Assembly: GCF_018986435.1 (NCBI RefSeq) | Contig: NZ_JAHMIN010000007.1 | Span: forward strand, 122,439-186,438 | Source: Hahella sp. HN01 | Lineage (GTDB): Bacteria; Pseudomonadota; Gammaproteobacteria; Pseudomonadales; Oleiphilaceae | Direction: 5' to 3' | Length of the DNA: 64,000 nt | Shown here: in pieces, positions 56,811-64,000 of the stretch | How positions within the stretch are numbered: position 1 is the stretch's first letter | How the letters are laid out: the number at the start of each line of letters is the position of its first letter | Position numbers and translations under genes: made by a program | Notes under the pieces: generated by a model | Told to the model about the DNA's origin: nothing | The model's input: the letters and a program-made list of their open reading frames with translations, nothing else | The model's database searches: none

Positions 56811-57470
56811 ATGAACACTAGAGAAAAGATAATTTTAGCCAGTCTGGATTTATTTAATGAGCGCGGAGAACGCAACATCACTACTAATCATATCGCCTCT
56901 CATTTAGGCATTTCTCCGGGCAATCTCTATTATCACTTTCGCAATAAAACAGACATTATTTACGAGATTTTTTTACAGTATCAACTGCTGGTCGATCACT
57001 ATTTGCAAGCCCCGGAAGGACGGCCGCTGACTGTTGAGGACCAGTTTGATTATCTTGAGTCAGTATTCGATGGCTTATGGAGCTACCGTTTTTTCCATCG
57101 GGATCTGGAGCACTATCTTGAGTCAGATGAGCGCTTGAAGGCTGACTATCGTAAATTCACGCAGCGCTGTATCGGTAGCGTGGTGAATATCATCAGGGGA
57201 ATGGAGCTGTCTGGTATTTTAAGGCCGGTTTCCGACCACTTGCGTCGATCTTTGGCTTTAAATGTCTGGCTGGTGGTGACGAACTGGATGTCGTTTCTAA
57301 AAACCGCCGCAGGCGAAGAGAGCGCCTTGATCCGTAAAGACACTCTCAAGCATGGGATATATCAGGTTATTTGTCTGGAAGCGCCGTATCTGCAACCCGC
57401 GTTTTATGATCAAGTGACCGGATTACAGCAGAATTACTCCCCCAGCGTTCTCAATGACCTGGGTCTATGA
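56811..57470 (+). CDS. TetR-family transcriptional regulator
   Basis: A 219-residue repressor. The helix-turn-helix is NITTNHIASHLGISPGNLYYHF, followed by RNKTDIIYEIFL. The C-terminal part is helical with conserved aromatic content. It is divergent from the aldehyde dehydrogenase gene with the palindrome at 56723 between, so it probably controls that gene; the inducer is unknown. Its 3' end converges on yihA. Confidence 0.92.
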   Translation: MNTREKIILASLDLFNERGERNITTNHIASHLGISPGNLYYHFRNKTDIIYEIFLQYQLLVDHYLQAPEGRPLTVEDQFDYLESVFDGLWSYRFFHRDLEHYLESDERLKADYRKFTQRCIGSVVNIIRGMELSGILRPVSDHLRRSLALNVWLVVTNWMSFLKTAAGEESALIRKDTLKHGIYQVICLEAPYLQPAFYDQVTGLQQNYSPSVLNDLGL

Positions 57471-57489
57471 GTCGCTGGTCGTGAGATGT

Positions 57490-58158
57490 TTATGCCTGGG
57501 GCTCAGCGGTTTCCTCAATATCTGAAGCCGTGTCGTCAGGCGGGATAAAAAAGCGGTCCATAAATGCGTGGGCTTCTTCAACTCCCGTTTTGCTGACGGA
57601 GGAAAAGAGCTGCGCTTCGACAGGAAACTTCCAATTCTTCTTCAGCTCTTTTCTTACCTCTTGAAGCGCACTTTTGGCGGGGCCGAACTTGAGTTTGTCT
57701 GCTTTCGTCAGCAACACCAGTGTCGGCAGTCCCCGCGCTTCGCACCAGTCAAGCATGCTGCAGTCAAAGGGGCTGAGAGGATGTCGGATATCCATGACCA
57801 GGATCAAAGCGTTTAGCGTCAATCTGTGTTCTAAATAGCGCTGCAAATTGCTCCGCCACTTTTCAAGCATGGCTTTTGGTACTTTGGCGTAGCCATAGCC
57901 TGGAAGGTCGACCAGTCGGCAGCCTTCGCTATTCAGGGTAAAGAAGTTAATAAGCTGAGTGCGGCCCGGCGTCTTGGATGTCTTCGCCAGTTTCCCGTTT
58001 TGGGTGATCGCGTTCAGAGCGCTGGATTTTCCTGCATTAGAGCGTCCGGCGAAGGCGACCTCTACGCCCATATCAGGCGGACACTGCTGCAACTGTTCTG
58101 CGCTCATAAGGAAGCGGGCGCTTTGATATGAGACGGGGCGTTTGGTGGTTTGGGTCAT
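57490..58158 (-). CDS. yihA: Ribosome-associated GTPase YihA/EngB (YsxC)
   Basis: Essential GTPase of large-subunit ribosome assembly. The 222-residue protein has G1 GRSNAGKSS (about residue 37), the G3 segment [11 protein letters not shown] and G4 LLTKADKL. The C-terminal tail is acidic. It is divergent from the cytochrome c4 gene, the order seen in Pseudomonas. 282 bases separate the two starts. Confidence 0.96.
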   Translation of the reverse strand: MTQTTKRPVSYQSARFLMSAEQLQQCPPDMGVEVAFAGRSNAGKSSALNAITQNGKLAKTSKTPGRTQLINFFTLNSEGCRLVDLPGYGYAKVPKAMLEKWRSNLQRYLEHRLTLNALILVMDIRHPLSPFDCSMLDWCEARGLPTLVLLTKADKLKFGPAKSALQEVRKELKKNWKFPVEAQLFSSVSKTGVEEAHAFMDRFFIPPDDTASDIEETAEPQA

Positions 58159-58249
58159 ACCTTTAATGCTTGCAAATATCGAAAAATGAGTGGATGCAGC
58201 ATCGTTCTGAGGCTGCGTTTTTGAATGACGATGTCGCGTTGTTTATTCG

Positions 58250-58277
58250 TTCATGTTTTGAGTGTTTTATGTATAAT
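58250..58277 (+). promoter_or_regulatory. Possible promoter of the cytochrome c4 gene
   Basis: TATAAT at 58272-58277 has TTCATG 16 bases upstream (58250-58255). The -10 is perfect, the -35 weak. It would give a leader of about 155 bases before the cytochrome c4 gene; such a leader or a small RNA could be present, but no structure is clear enough to call. Confidence 0.4.
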
Positions 58278-58440
58278 ACCAGACCGTTTTAAGGGCGTGG
58301 AAAGATAATCCAGTTCTTTTCACGTAATTGCAGCATGCGCGAATTGGTAAAATAAGATACTGATTGTGCTTGGGGTATCTTGGATCAAAGCGCCTCAACA
58401 ATGTAATTGCAAATTAAATAGGTAGCTGATGGGGTCAACA

Positions 58441-59046
58441 ATGAGAATTTTCGTAACTGGTTTGGTGCTGGCGATGGGTATGGTTGGCCTGGCGCACGCT
58501 GAGGGAGACCCTAAGGCGGGACAGACCAAATCTGCAGTTTGCGCGGCCTGCCATGGTGCTGACGGTAACAGCGCCGTTCCCAACTTCCCCAAACTGGCGG
58601 GGCAGGGGGAAAGATATCTGATTAAACAGATTCACGATATCAAGTCCGGAAATCGCGCAGTGCCGGAAATGGCTGGATTGACAGATAACCTGTCGGACCA
58701 GGATATCGAGGATATCGCCGCATACTTCGCCAGTCAGCCTGCAACAGTCGGCTCCGCCAGTGAGGCGACTTTAGAGAAGGGCGAGTCGCTTTATCGCGCA
58801 GGTAACGCCGCCAAAGGCATCCCCGCCTGTTCCGGTTGCCATTCGCCCAATGGTTCAGGCAACTTCCCAGCAGGATTTCCCCGTTTAAGCGGCCAGCATT
58901 CTGACTATGTCGCCAAGCAATTACAGAGCTTCCGTTCTGGCGATCGCTCCAATGATGGCGAGACCCGCATCATGCGCGACATCGCCGCCAATATGAGCGA
59001 TGCAGAGATCAAAGCATTAGCTAACTATATTCTGGGCCTGCACTAA
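58441..59046 (+). CDS. Cytochrome c4 (dihaem c-type cytochrome)
   Basis: A 201-residue periplasmic dihaem cytochrome that donates electrons to terminal oxidases. A signal peptide ends near LAHA (residue 20). Haem sites are CAACH (Cys34-His38) and CSGCH in the second half; the two halves are homologous. I start at the ATG at 58441 (MRIFVTG), although the frame is open from an ATG at 58429. An intrinsic terminator follows at 59071. dsbA is downstream. Confidence 0.95.
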   Translation: MRIFVTGLVLAMGMVGLAHAEGDPKAGQTKSAVCAACHGADGNSAVPNFPKLAGQGERYLIKQIHDIKSGNRAVPEMAGLTDNLSDQDIEDIAAYFASQPATVGSASEATLEKGESLYRAGNAAKGIPACSGCHSPNGSGNFPAGFPRLSGQHSDYVAKQLQSFRSGDRSNDGETRIMRDIAANMSDAEIKALANYILGLH

Positions 59047-59070
59047 TCGCAGCCTGGAATATACCAGTTC

Positions 59071-59100
59071 AAAAAAGGCGGCTTTGGCCGCCTTTTTTGT
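59071..59100 (+). terminator. Intrinsic terminator after cytochrome c4
   Basis: The stem AAAAAAGGCGGC-TTTG-GCCGCCTTTTTT is symmetric, with a GC core and a T-run of six. It separates the cytochrome c4 gene from dsbA. Confidence 0.9.
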
Positions 59101-59239
59101 TATGCGCGGCTTGCAGCCATATTAATTGTTTGTCATAAGCTAGGCTCTGGAGTTGCATAATGAATGCTAAGAGGTAAAACTTTTTTTCTTACAGCATGCC
59201 TGCAAATATTTTCTAATCAACGGAGCTCGGAGATCGTAA

Positions 59240-59875
59240 ATGCGGAAGTTCGCCAGGATTCTATTAATAATGACTTTGGGTCTGGTTGCTCTGGCGGCCA
59301 GGGCTGAGACTTATGTTGAAGGACAGCACTATAAGACGTTGCCGGCGCAGATTCCGGTGCGCGACGCTTCTAAGATCGAAGTGGTGGAGTTGTTCTGGTA
59401 CGGCTGTCCTCACTGTTACAAGTTTGATCCTCTGGTTAACGCTTGGAAAAAGAGTTTGCCGGAAGATGTAAGCTTCTTCCGTTCGCCAGCGGCTTTCAAT
59501 AAGATCTGGAAGGCCCATGCTCAGGCTTTCTACACGGCGGAAGCATTGGACGTTTCAGAAAAAATGCATCAGCCGCTGTTCGATGCGCTGGCGAGAGATC
59601 ACCAGTCCATCAACTCCGAAGATGACTTGGCTAAATTCTTCGCTGAGTATGGCGTGGAAGAAGCACAGTTTAAAAAGGCCTATAATTCTTTCAGTGTGAA
59701 GTCCAAAGTTGAGCAAGCCGCTTCACGTGCGCTTTCTGCCCGGGCGACAGGGGTGCCTGCGTTGGTGGTTAATGGTAAATACCGCATAGACGCTATTCGT
59801 GGCGGTACTTACGAGGATATGCTGAAGGTTGCCGACTTCTTGATAGATAAAGAGCGTCAAGCAAAAGGTTCTTGA
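59240..59875 (+). CDS. dsbA: Thiol:disulfide interchange protein DsbA
   Basis: Periplasmic oxidant that introduces disulfides into exported proteins. The 211-residue protein has a signal peptide (cleavage near ARA, residue 22), the redox motif CPHC (Cys56, Cys59) in ELFWYGCPHCYKF and the cis-Pro loop ATGVPALVVNG. Two GGAG sequences precede the ATG. It follows cytochrome c4, which is itself divergent from yihA, as in Pseudomonas. Confidence 0.96.
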   Translation: MRKFARILLIMTLGLVALAARAETYVEGQHYKTLPAQIPVRDASKIEVVELFWYGCPHCYKFDPLVNAWKKSLPEDVSFFRSPAAFNKIWKAHAQAFYTAEALDVSEKMHQPLFDALARDHQSINSEDDLAKFFAEYGVEEAQFKKAYNSFSVKSKVEQAASRALSARATGVPALVVNGKYRIDAIRGGTYEDMLKVADFLIDKERQAKGS

Positions 59876-59915
59876 GAGGGCGCTAACTAAACTAACGTAG
59901 TAGGAGTGCTGGGGC

Positions 59916-60773
59916 GTGTATCAAAAGTTCAGAGATAAGTTCGGCTCCCTACTACCTCGTCGCTCTCCCGTCATGGAGGGCGACATGAATGCAGCTGAAG
60001 AGTTTCCCCACCACAGACATATCCGTCTTCTCAGTTTTAATATTCAAGTAGGCATTTCGACTGCGGCATATCGTCATTATGTGACGCGTAGCTGGCAGCA
60101 TGTTTTGCCTAGTCAGTCCCGTAATAAAAACCTTGATCGTATAGCTGCTTTGCTGAGCCAGTATGATGTAGTCGCGTTGCAGGAGTGCGATGGCGGCAGT
60201 ATTCGTAGCGGTTTTGTCAATCAGGTGGAATATCTGGCTGAGAAGAGCGGGCATCCATATTGGTTTCAACAGTTGAATCGAAATCTTGGACGCATTGCTC
60301 AGCACAGTAATGGATTGTTGAGCCGTTATCGGCCGAACACCGTCACGCAGCATAAGTTGCCAGGCGTTATTCCTGGGCGAGGCGCGATTATCGCAACTTA
60401 TGGCGATCCCTCTAATCCTCTTGTTGTGGTGATGCTGCACCTGTCATTGGGTGAAAAAGCGCAATGTCAGCAATTGGAGCATGTCTGCGAGTTAATTGAC
60501 GGATATGAGCATGTTGTTTTGATGGGGGATCTGAACAACCATGCGGAACAGTTGCTAAGCTCTACGGCGCTAGGGCGTACGACGCTGGTGTCTTTACCTG
60601 AGCGAGTGAATACCTTTCCGAGTTGGCGGCCTGAGCGGTCCCTTGATCATATTATGGTTAGCCCTGGGTTGCAGATCAGAAATGCAGGTGTGGTTTGTTT
60701 TCCCGTGTCTGACCACCTCCCTGTTGCGGTAGATGTGGCGTTGCCGGTAGGGTATGGAAAAGGAAGGACATAA
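59916..60773 (+). CDS. Endonuclease/exonuclease/phosphatase family protein
   Basis: A 285-residue protein of the EEP superfamily: LLSFNIQVG, ALQECDGG, VMLHLSLGEKAQCQQL, LMGDLNNH and SLDHIMVSPG, then SDHLPVAVDVAL. The metal and catalytic residues (Asn, Glu, Asp-Asn, Asp-His) are in the usual order. AGGAG lies about nine bases before the GTG start. No signal peptide is seen. Substrate is unknown; it is often found downstream of dsbA in related bacteria. Confidence 0.87.
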   Translation: MYQKFRDKFGSLLPRRSPVMEGDMNAAEEFPHHRHIRLLSFNIQVGISTAAYRHYVTRSWQHVLPSQSRNKNLDRIAALLSQYDVVALQECDGGSIRSGFVNQVEYLAEKSGHPYWFQQLNRNLGRIAQHSNGLLSRYRPNTVTQHKLPGVIPGRGAIIATYGDPSNPLVVVMLHLSLGEKAQCQQLEHVCELIDGYEHVVLMGDLNNHAEQLLSSTALGRTTLVSLPERVNTFPSWRPERSLDHIMVSPGLQIRNAGVVCFPVSDHLPVAVDVALPVGYGKGRT

Positions 60774-60823
60774 AAAAACCCGACTAGGCCGGGCTTTCAT
60801 CAGCCAAGCTGAAAGGGCTTGGC
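60772..60823. terminator. Terminator region between the EEP gene and rpmG
   Basis: The stem CCCG...CGGG (60779-60793) is flanked by an A-run on the plus strand, which gives TTTTTTT for minus-strand transcripts of rpmB-rpmG. A second perfect stem, GCCAAGC-TGAAAGG-GCTTGGC (60803-60823), lies closer to rpmG. Both are between the convergent genes. Confidence 0.7.
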
Positions 60824-60847
60824 CGTTATCTTGAAGAAGTAAGATGC

Positions 60848-61003
60848 TTACTTGATCTTGGCTTCTTTATAAGCAACGTGCTTGCGAACAACAGGATCAA
60901 ATTTTTTGATCTCCATTTTCTCAGGCATAGTGCGCTTATTTTTAGTAGTAGTGTAGAAATGGCCGGTTCCAGCTGAAGAAACCAATCTGATCTTCTCGCG
61001 CAT
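60848..61003 (-). CDS. rpmG: Ribosomal protein bL33
   Basis: A 51-residue basic protein: [20 protein letters not shown], then [20 protein letters not shown]. This is the Cys-free (zinc-independent) form of bL33. AAGGAG lies eight bases before the ATG. It follows rpmB by 11 bases, the standard rpmB-rpmG operon, and is terminated by the hairpins at 60772-60823. Confidence 0.97.
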   Translation of the reverse strand: MREKIRLVSSAGTGHFYTTTKNKRTMPEKMEIKKFDPVVRKHVAYKEAKIK

Positions 61004-61014
61004 AATATAGCTCC

Positions 61015-61251
61015 TTAAACCTTGCCGCCACGTGCGCGAATATCGCTCAGCACTTTATCAATGCCGACTTTATCGATGATTCGCATACCTTTAGTAGAAA
61101 CACGCAACTTAACGAAGCGCTTTTCATTCTCGACCCAGAAACGATGAGTTTGCAGATTCGGAAGAAAACGGCGCTTGGTTTTGTTGTTTGCGTGAGAAAC
61201 ATTGTTACCAGTTATTGGGCCTTTGCCCGTAACCTGACAAACTCTAGACAT
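61015..61251 (-). CDS. rpmB: Ribosomal protein bL28
   Basis: A 78-residue large-subunit protein. It starts [20 protein letters not shown] and contains [15 protein letters not shown]. The start at 61251 has GGAGG about eight bases upstream; the longer frame would add residues not found in the family. First gene of rpmB-rpmG. Confidence 0.97.
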   Translation of the reverse strand: MSRVCQVTGKGPITGNNVSHANNKTKRRFLPNLQTHRFWVENEKRFVKLRVSTKGMRIIDKVGIDKVLSDIRARGGKV

Positions 61252-61467
61252 TTGACTCGCCTCCAACCAAACGTTGGTACTGAAAAATTCCTGCTTCTGG
61301 GTGGAGAATTTCCCGCTTTACCCAGACCCGTAAAAATGAGCACGACTTTATAGCAGAAAGAGGCTTTCAAGGCAAAATATTTTGCATTTTTTGCACAATT
61401 TCCAGAGGGCTTGGCGCATCTCTTTATGCTTTTCAGTCGCAAGCGCTTCTTTATATGGGCGGAGAGT

Positions 61468-62142
61468 TTAAATCCAACCCCGCTCCGCCAGAGAAACGAC
61501 TTCTCCGTCGCCGACAATCATATGGTCCAGAACTCGCACGTCAACCAATCTCAGCGCTTTGCGGAGAGTTTCTGTGATTTCCTTGTCGCTAAGACTCGGC
61601 TCTGCGACGCCGGACGGATGATTGTGAGCGAATATTATAGCCGCCGCGTTGTGTTTTAGCACTCTGCGCACCACTTCTCGTGGGTGCACGCTGGCGGAGT
61701 CGATAGTTCCGCGGAATAACTCTTCGTAGGCGATGACGCGATGTTGGTTGTCCAGAAATAGGGCGGCGAAAACCTCATAAGGATAATGTCGCAGGTGGGC
61801 GCTTAGATATTCCCGCGTCAGCTCGGGGCTGGTGAGATTATGGCTTCGCTGCATTTTTTCCTGCAGGTAGCGCTTGGCGAGTTCCGTCGCCGCCTGCAAT
61901 TGACTGTATTTTGCTTCGCCTAAACCAGGAACCTGGGTGAATTCATCCAAGCTGGCGTCCAGTAAGGGGCGAAGCCCGCCGAACTGATTAATGGTGTCGC
62001 GAGCAAGATCCACCGCGCTGCGGCCGCGAGAGCCGGTTCGGAAGAATATAGCGAGAAGTTCGGTTTCACTTAATTTGCTGGCGCCATGGGCGATAAGCTT
62101 TTCGCGAGGACGGTCGGCCTTTGGCCAGTCGGAGATAGGCAT
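61468..62142 (-). CDS. radC: RadC family protein (JAMM domain)
   Basis: A 224-residue protein of the RadC family: an N-terminal helix-hairpin-helix part ([20 protein letters not shown], then [16 protein letters not shown]) and a C-terminal JAB/MPN domain with [14 protein letters not shown]. The repair role is not firmly established. I start at the ATG at 62142 with AAGGG eight bases upstream, which gives the standard length; an ATG nine codons earlier is also in frame. It is divergent from coaBC. Confidence 0.95.
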   Translation of the reverse strand: MPISDWPKADRPREKLIAHGASKLSETELLAIFFRTGSRGRSAVDLARDTINQFGGLRPLLDASLDEFTQVPGLGEAKYSQLQAATELAKRYLQEKMQRSHNLTSPELTREYLSAHLRHYPYEVFAALFLDNQHRVIAYEELFRGTIDSASVHPREVVRRVLKHNAAAIIFAHNHPSGVAEPSLSDKEITETLRKALRLVDVRVLDHMIVGDGEVVSLAERGWI

Positions 62143-62302
62143 ACAAAATCCCTTTACTGATTTGTTCATCCATTAAATACATCTTTGCTTTGATATGCTG
62201 CGGCAATCAAAACGGCCGCTATTATATACAAATGCGATGAAAAAAAAACGGACTGGTGCTATCGTAGCCCCAGTCAAAATGGGGACAGAGTGAAGTAACG
62301 CG

Positions 62303-63523
62303 ATGCTTACCGGCAGAAAAGTTTTACTAGCGATCACGGGTGGAATCGCCGCCTATAAATGCGCTGAACTAACCCGATTGTTGGTAAAAAGCGGCGCTGA
62401 AATACAAGTGTTGATGACGTCAGGCGCGAAAGCGTTTATCACCCCGTTGACCTTCCAGGCGCTATCAGGCAGACCCGTTAGAGACAGTCTTTTGGACCCC
62501 GAAGCCGAGATGGGGATGGGGCATATCGAATTGGCCCGTTGGGCGGACTTAATCATTGTTGCGCCTGCATCCGCAGATGCTATCGCCCGAATCGCGGGCG
62601 GATTAGCGGATGATTTGCTCACCACTGTGCTGCTCGCCAGTGAAGCTCCGTTGGCGGTGGCTCCTGCGATGAACCAAGCCATGTGGCGCAATCCAATGAC
62701 TCAGGCGAATGTGCAAAAACTGGTTTCGCTGCGACCTCGTACATTTATATGGGGGCCCGATGCGGGTGAGCAAGCCTGTGGTGACTTAGGTCCCGGGCGG
62801 ATGTTGGAGCCGGCTGCTATGCTTGCTTTGACGGAAGCGTTTTTCGCCTTGGGAGATCTTCTCAGGAACTGCAGTGTCGTGATTACTGCTGGGCCGACCC
62901 GTGAACGTATTGACCCCGTGCGTTACATCAGTAACGACAGTTCGGGGAAAATGGGGTATGCCCTGGCGGAGGCTGCAGCCGGAATGGGGGCTCAGGTCAC
63001 TTTGATCTCCGGTCCGGTTGCCTTGGCTAAGCCTGGCGGAGTGAAGGTCGTTAATGTGGAAGGCGCATTGCAAATGCATACGGAAGCCTTGGCTGCGGTG
63101 CAGGCGGGCGCTGATATCTTCATTTCCGCAGCGGCGGTCGCGGATTATCGGCCTGTAACTACGGCTGACCAAAAAATGAAAAAGTCCGCTGAACAGCTAC
63201 AGATTACATTGACGCGCAACCCTGACATTCTCGCGGATGTCGCCGCCTTGCAAAACGCTCCATTTACGGTTGGCTTTGCTGCGGAAACCCAGAAAGTGGA
63301 AGAGTACGCGCGCGGCAAGTTGGAGCGTAAAAATGTTAATCTGATCGTCGCGAATGATGTTTCTCGCAAAGACATCGGTTTTAACAGCGATGAAAACGAA
63401 GTTTCCCTCATCAGTCGGGATGAGGTGATTCCAATAGCGAAACAATCCAAGCAGGCGCTGGCGGGACAATTAATGTCTCATATCGTCCAGCAATATCGAA
63501 AAACACTATCTACTGATAATTGA
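62303..63523 (+). CDS. coaBC: CoaBC, bifunctional phosphopantothenoylcysteine decarboxylase / phosphopantothenate-cysteine ligase
   Basis: Second and third steps of CoA synthesis. The N-terminal CoaC domain (about 1-190) is a flavoprotein with [27 protein letters not shown] and the catalytic Cys in [10 protein letters not shown]. The C-terminal CoaB domain has [18 protein letters not shown] and [12 protein letters not shown]. Length 406 residues. dut lies 16 bases downstream, an order conserved in gammaproteobacteria. With coaD and panP in the same window, much of the beta-alanine-to-CoA route is here. Confidence 0.97.
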   Translation: MLTGRKVLLAITGGIAAYKCAELTRLLVKSGAEIQVLMTSGAKAFITPLTFQALSGRPVRDSLLDPEAEMGMGHIELARWADLIIVAPASADAIARIAGGLADDLLTTVLLASEAPLAVAPAMNQAMWRNPMTQANVQKLVSLRPRTFIWGPDAGEQACGDLGPGRMLEPAAMLALTEAFFALGDLLRNCSVVITAGPTRERIDPVRYISNDSSGKMGYALAEAAAGMGAQVTLISGPVALAKPGGVKVVNVEGALQMHTEALAAVQAGADIFISAAAVADYRPVTTADQKMKKSAEQLQITLTRNPDILADVAALQNAPFTVGFAAETQKVEEYARGKLERKNVNLIVANDVSRKDIGFNSDENEVSLISRDEVIPIAKQSKQALAGQLMSHIVQQYRKTLSTDN

Positions 63524-63539
63524 ATTTGGTCTGAGTTTC

Positions 63540-63998
63540 ATGAAACAAGCATTACTTGTGAAGGTTCTGGATAAACGTCTGGGCAAGGAAATCCCACTAC
63601 CCGCATACGCAACTGACGGCTCCGCTGGTCTGGATTTGCGCGCCTGTCTGGCGGAACCTGTCACGCTTCAACCAGGGGAGACTACGCTTATACCCACGGG
63701 AATGGCGATTCATCTTTCTGACCCCGGATTGGCGGCTATGCTACTGCCCCGTTCAGGTTTGGGGCATAAACACGGAATCGTCCTGGGGAATCTGGTTGGC
63801 CTGATTGACTCGGACTATCAAGGCGAGGTCATGGTCTCATGTTGGAACAGAGGGAAGGATGCATTCACCATTAATATTGGCGAACGTATAGCGCAGATGG
63901 TGATTGTGCCTGTGGTGCAGGTTGGTTTTGAGATTGTTGACGATTTTAATGACAGCTCTCGTGGCGCAGGCGGCTTTGGTTCAACGGGAACTAAATAA
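63540..63998 (+). CDS. dut: Deoxyuridine 5'-triphosphate nucleotidohydrolase
   Basis: Trimeric dUTPase that hydrolyses dUTP to dUMP. The 152-residue protein has [53 protein letters not shown] and the C-terminal [11 protein letters not shown] loop, the five family motifs in order. It ends two bases before the window edge. Confidence 0.97.
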   Translation: MKQALLVKVLDKRLGKEIPLPAYATDGSAGLDLRACLAEPVTLQPGETTLIPTGMAIHLSDPGLAAMLLPRSGLGHKHGIVLGNLVGLIDSDYQGEVMVSCWNRGKDAFTINIGERIAQMVIVPVVQVGFEIVDDFNDSSRGAGGFGSTGTK

Positions 63999-64000
63999 GC

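Overview
The window reads as chromosomal DNA of a marine-type gammaproteobacterium. The closest picture I have is a Hahella-like member of the Oceanospirillales, but that is an inference from gene content and order and was not tested by a search. The clues are a SutA homologue, the order yihA / cytochrome c4 / dsbA / EEP-family phosphatase, an Asp-type (non-Cys) HemB, a PanP-type aspartate decarboxylase and a moderately GC-rich sequence. Genes are densely packed. I see no rRNA, tRNA, CRISPR array, insertion sequence or prophage.

Layout. 1-4751: the tail of an unidentified gene, then the cobalamin nucleotide-loop genes cobQ-cobU-cobT-cobS-cobC. 4753-9773 (minus): a signalling operon of a FIST sensor protein, a hybrid histidine kinase with HPt, and a receiver-EAL phosphodiesterase. 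9986-13119: a CreD-type membrane protein, then an Lrp-family regulator divergent from alanine dehydrogenase. 13120-14646: a small minus-strand locus with a 46-codon ORF coupled to an acetoacetate-decarboxylase-like gene, and a separate 36-codon ORF behind a sigma-54-type promoter. 14806-24790: a ten-kilobase operon of the Anbu proteasome homologue, two transglutaminase-like proteins (one fused to DUF2126), and fused and split copies of an ATP-grasp/alpha-E module.

24811-35238: an envelope-stress cluster. A YjfI-PspA operon diverges from a YqiJ-flotillin-giant AAA ATPase operon. The intergenic region carries four near-identical palindromes, one over each -35 and one at each start site. A nearby small gene looks like a ribbon-helix-helix protein and could be the repressor. 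35239-36406 is gene-poor. 36407-41028 (minus): panP and a small downstream gene, a DsbA-like membrane-anchored protein with DUF503, and a TetR regulator. 41327-45070: a very large PilZ-DUF1631-GGDEF-EAL protein, followed by sutA and a DUF3592 membrane protein.

46743-64000 is mostly housekeeping: a TVP38-flavoprotein disulfide reductase fusion, hemB, ppk1, an AI-2E-type permease, a YfhL-type ferredoxin, coaD, an aldehyde dehydrogenase divergent from its probable TetR regulator, yihA, cytochrome c4, dsbA, an EEP-family enzyme, rpmB-rpmG, radC, coaBC and dut.

Most interesting for follow-up: the promoter architecture of the PspA/flotillin cluster with its candidate regulator, the sigma-54-associated 36-residue peptide gene, and the double ATP-grasp/alpha-E layout of the Anbu operon. 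Several long hairpins (41147-41201, 55061-55108, 54122-54147) look like REP-type or regulatory elements. Start positions were chosen from ribosome binding sites and family lengths.
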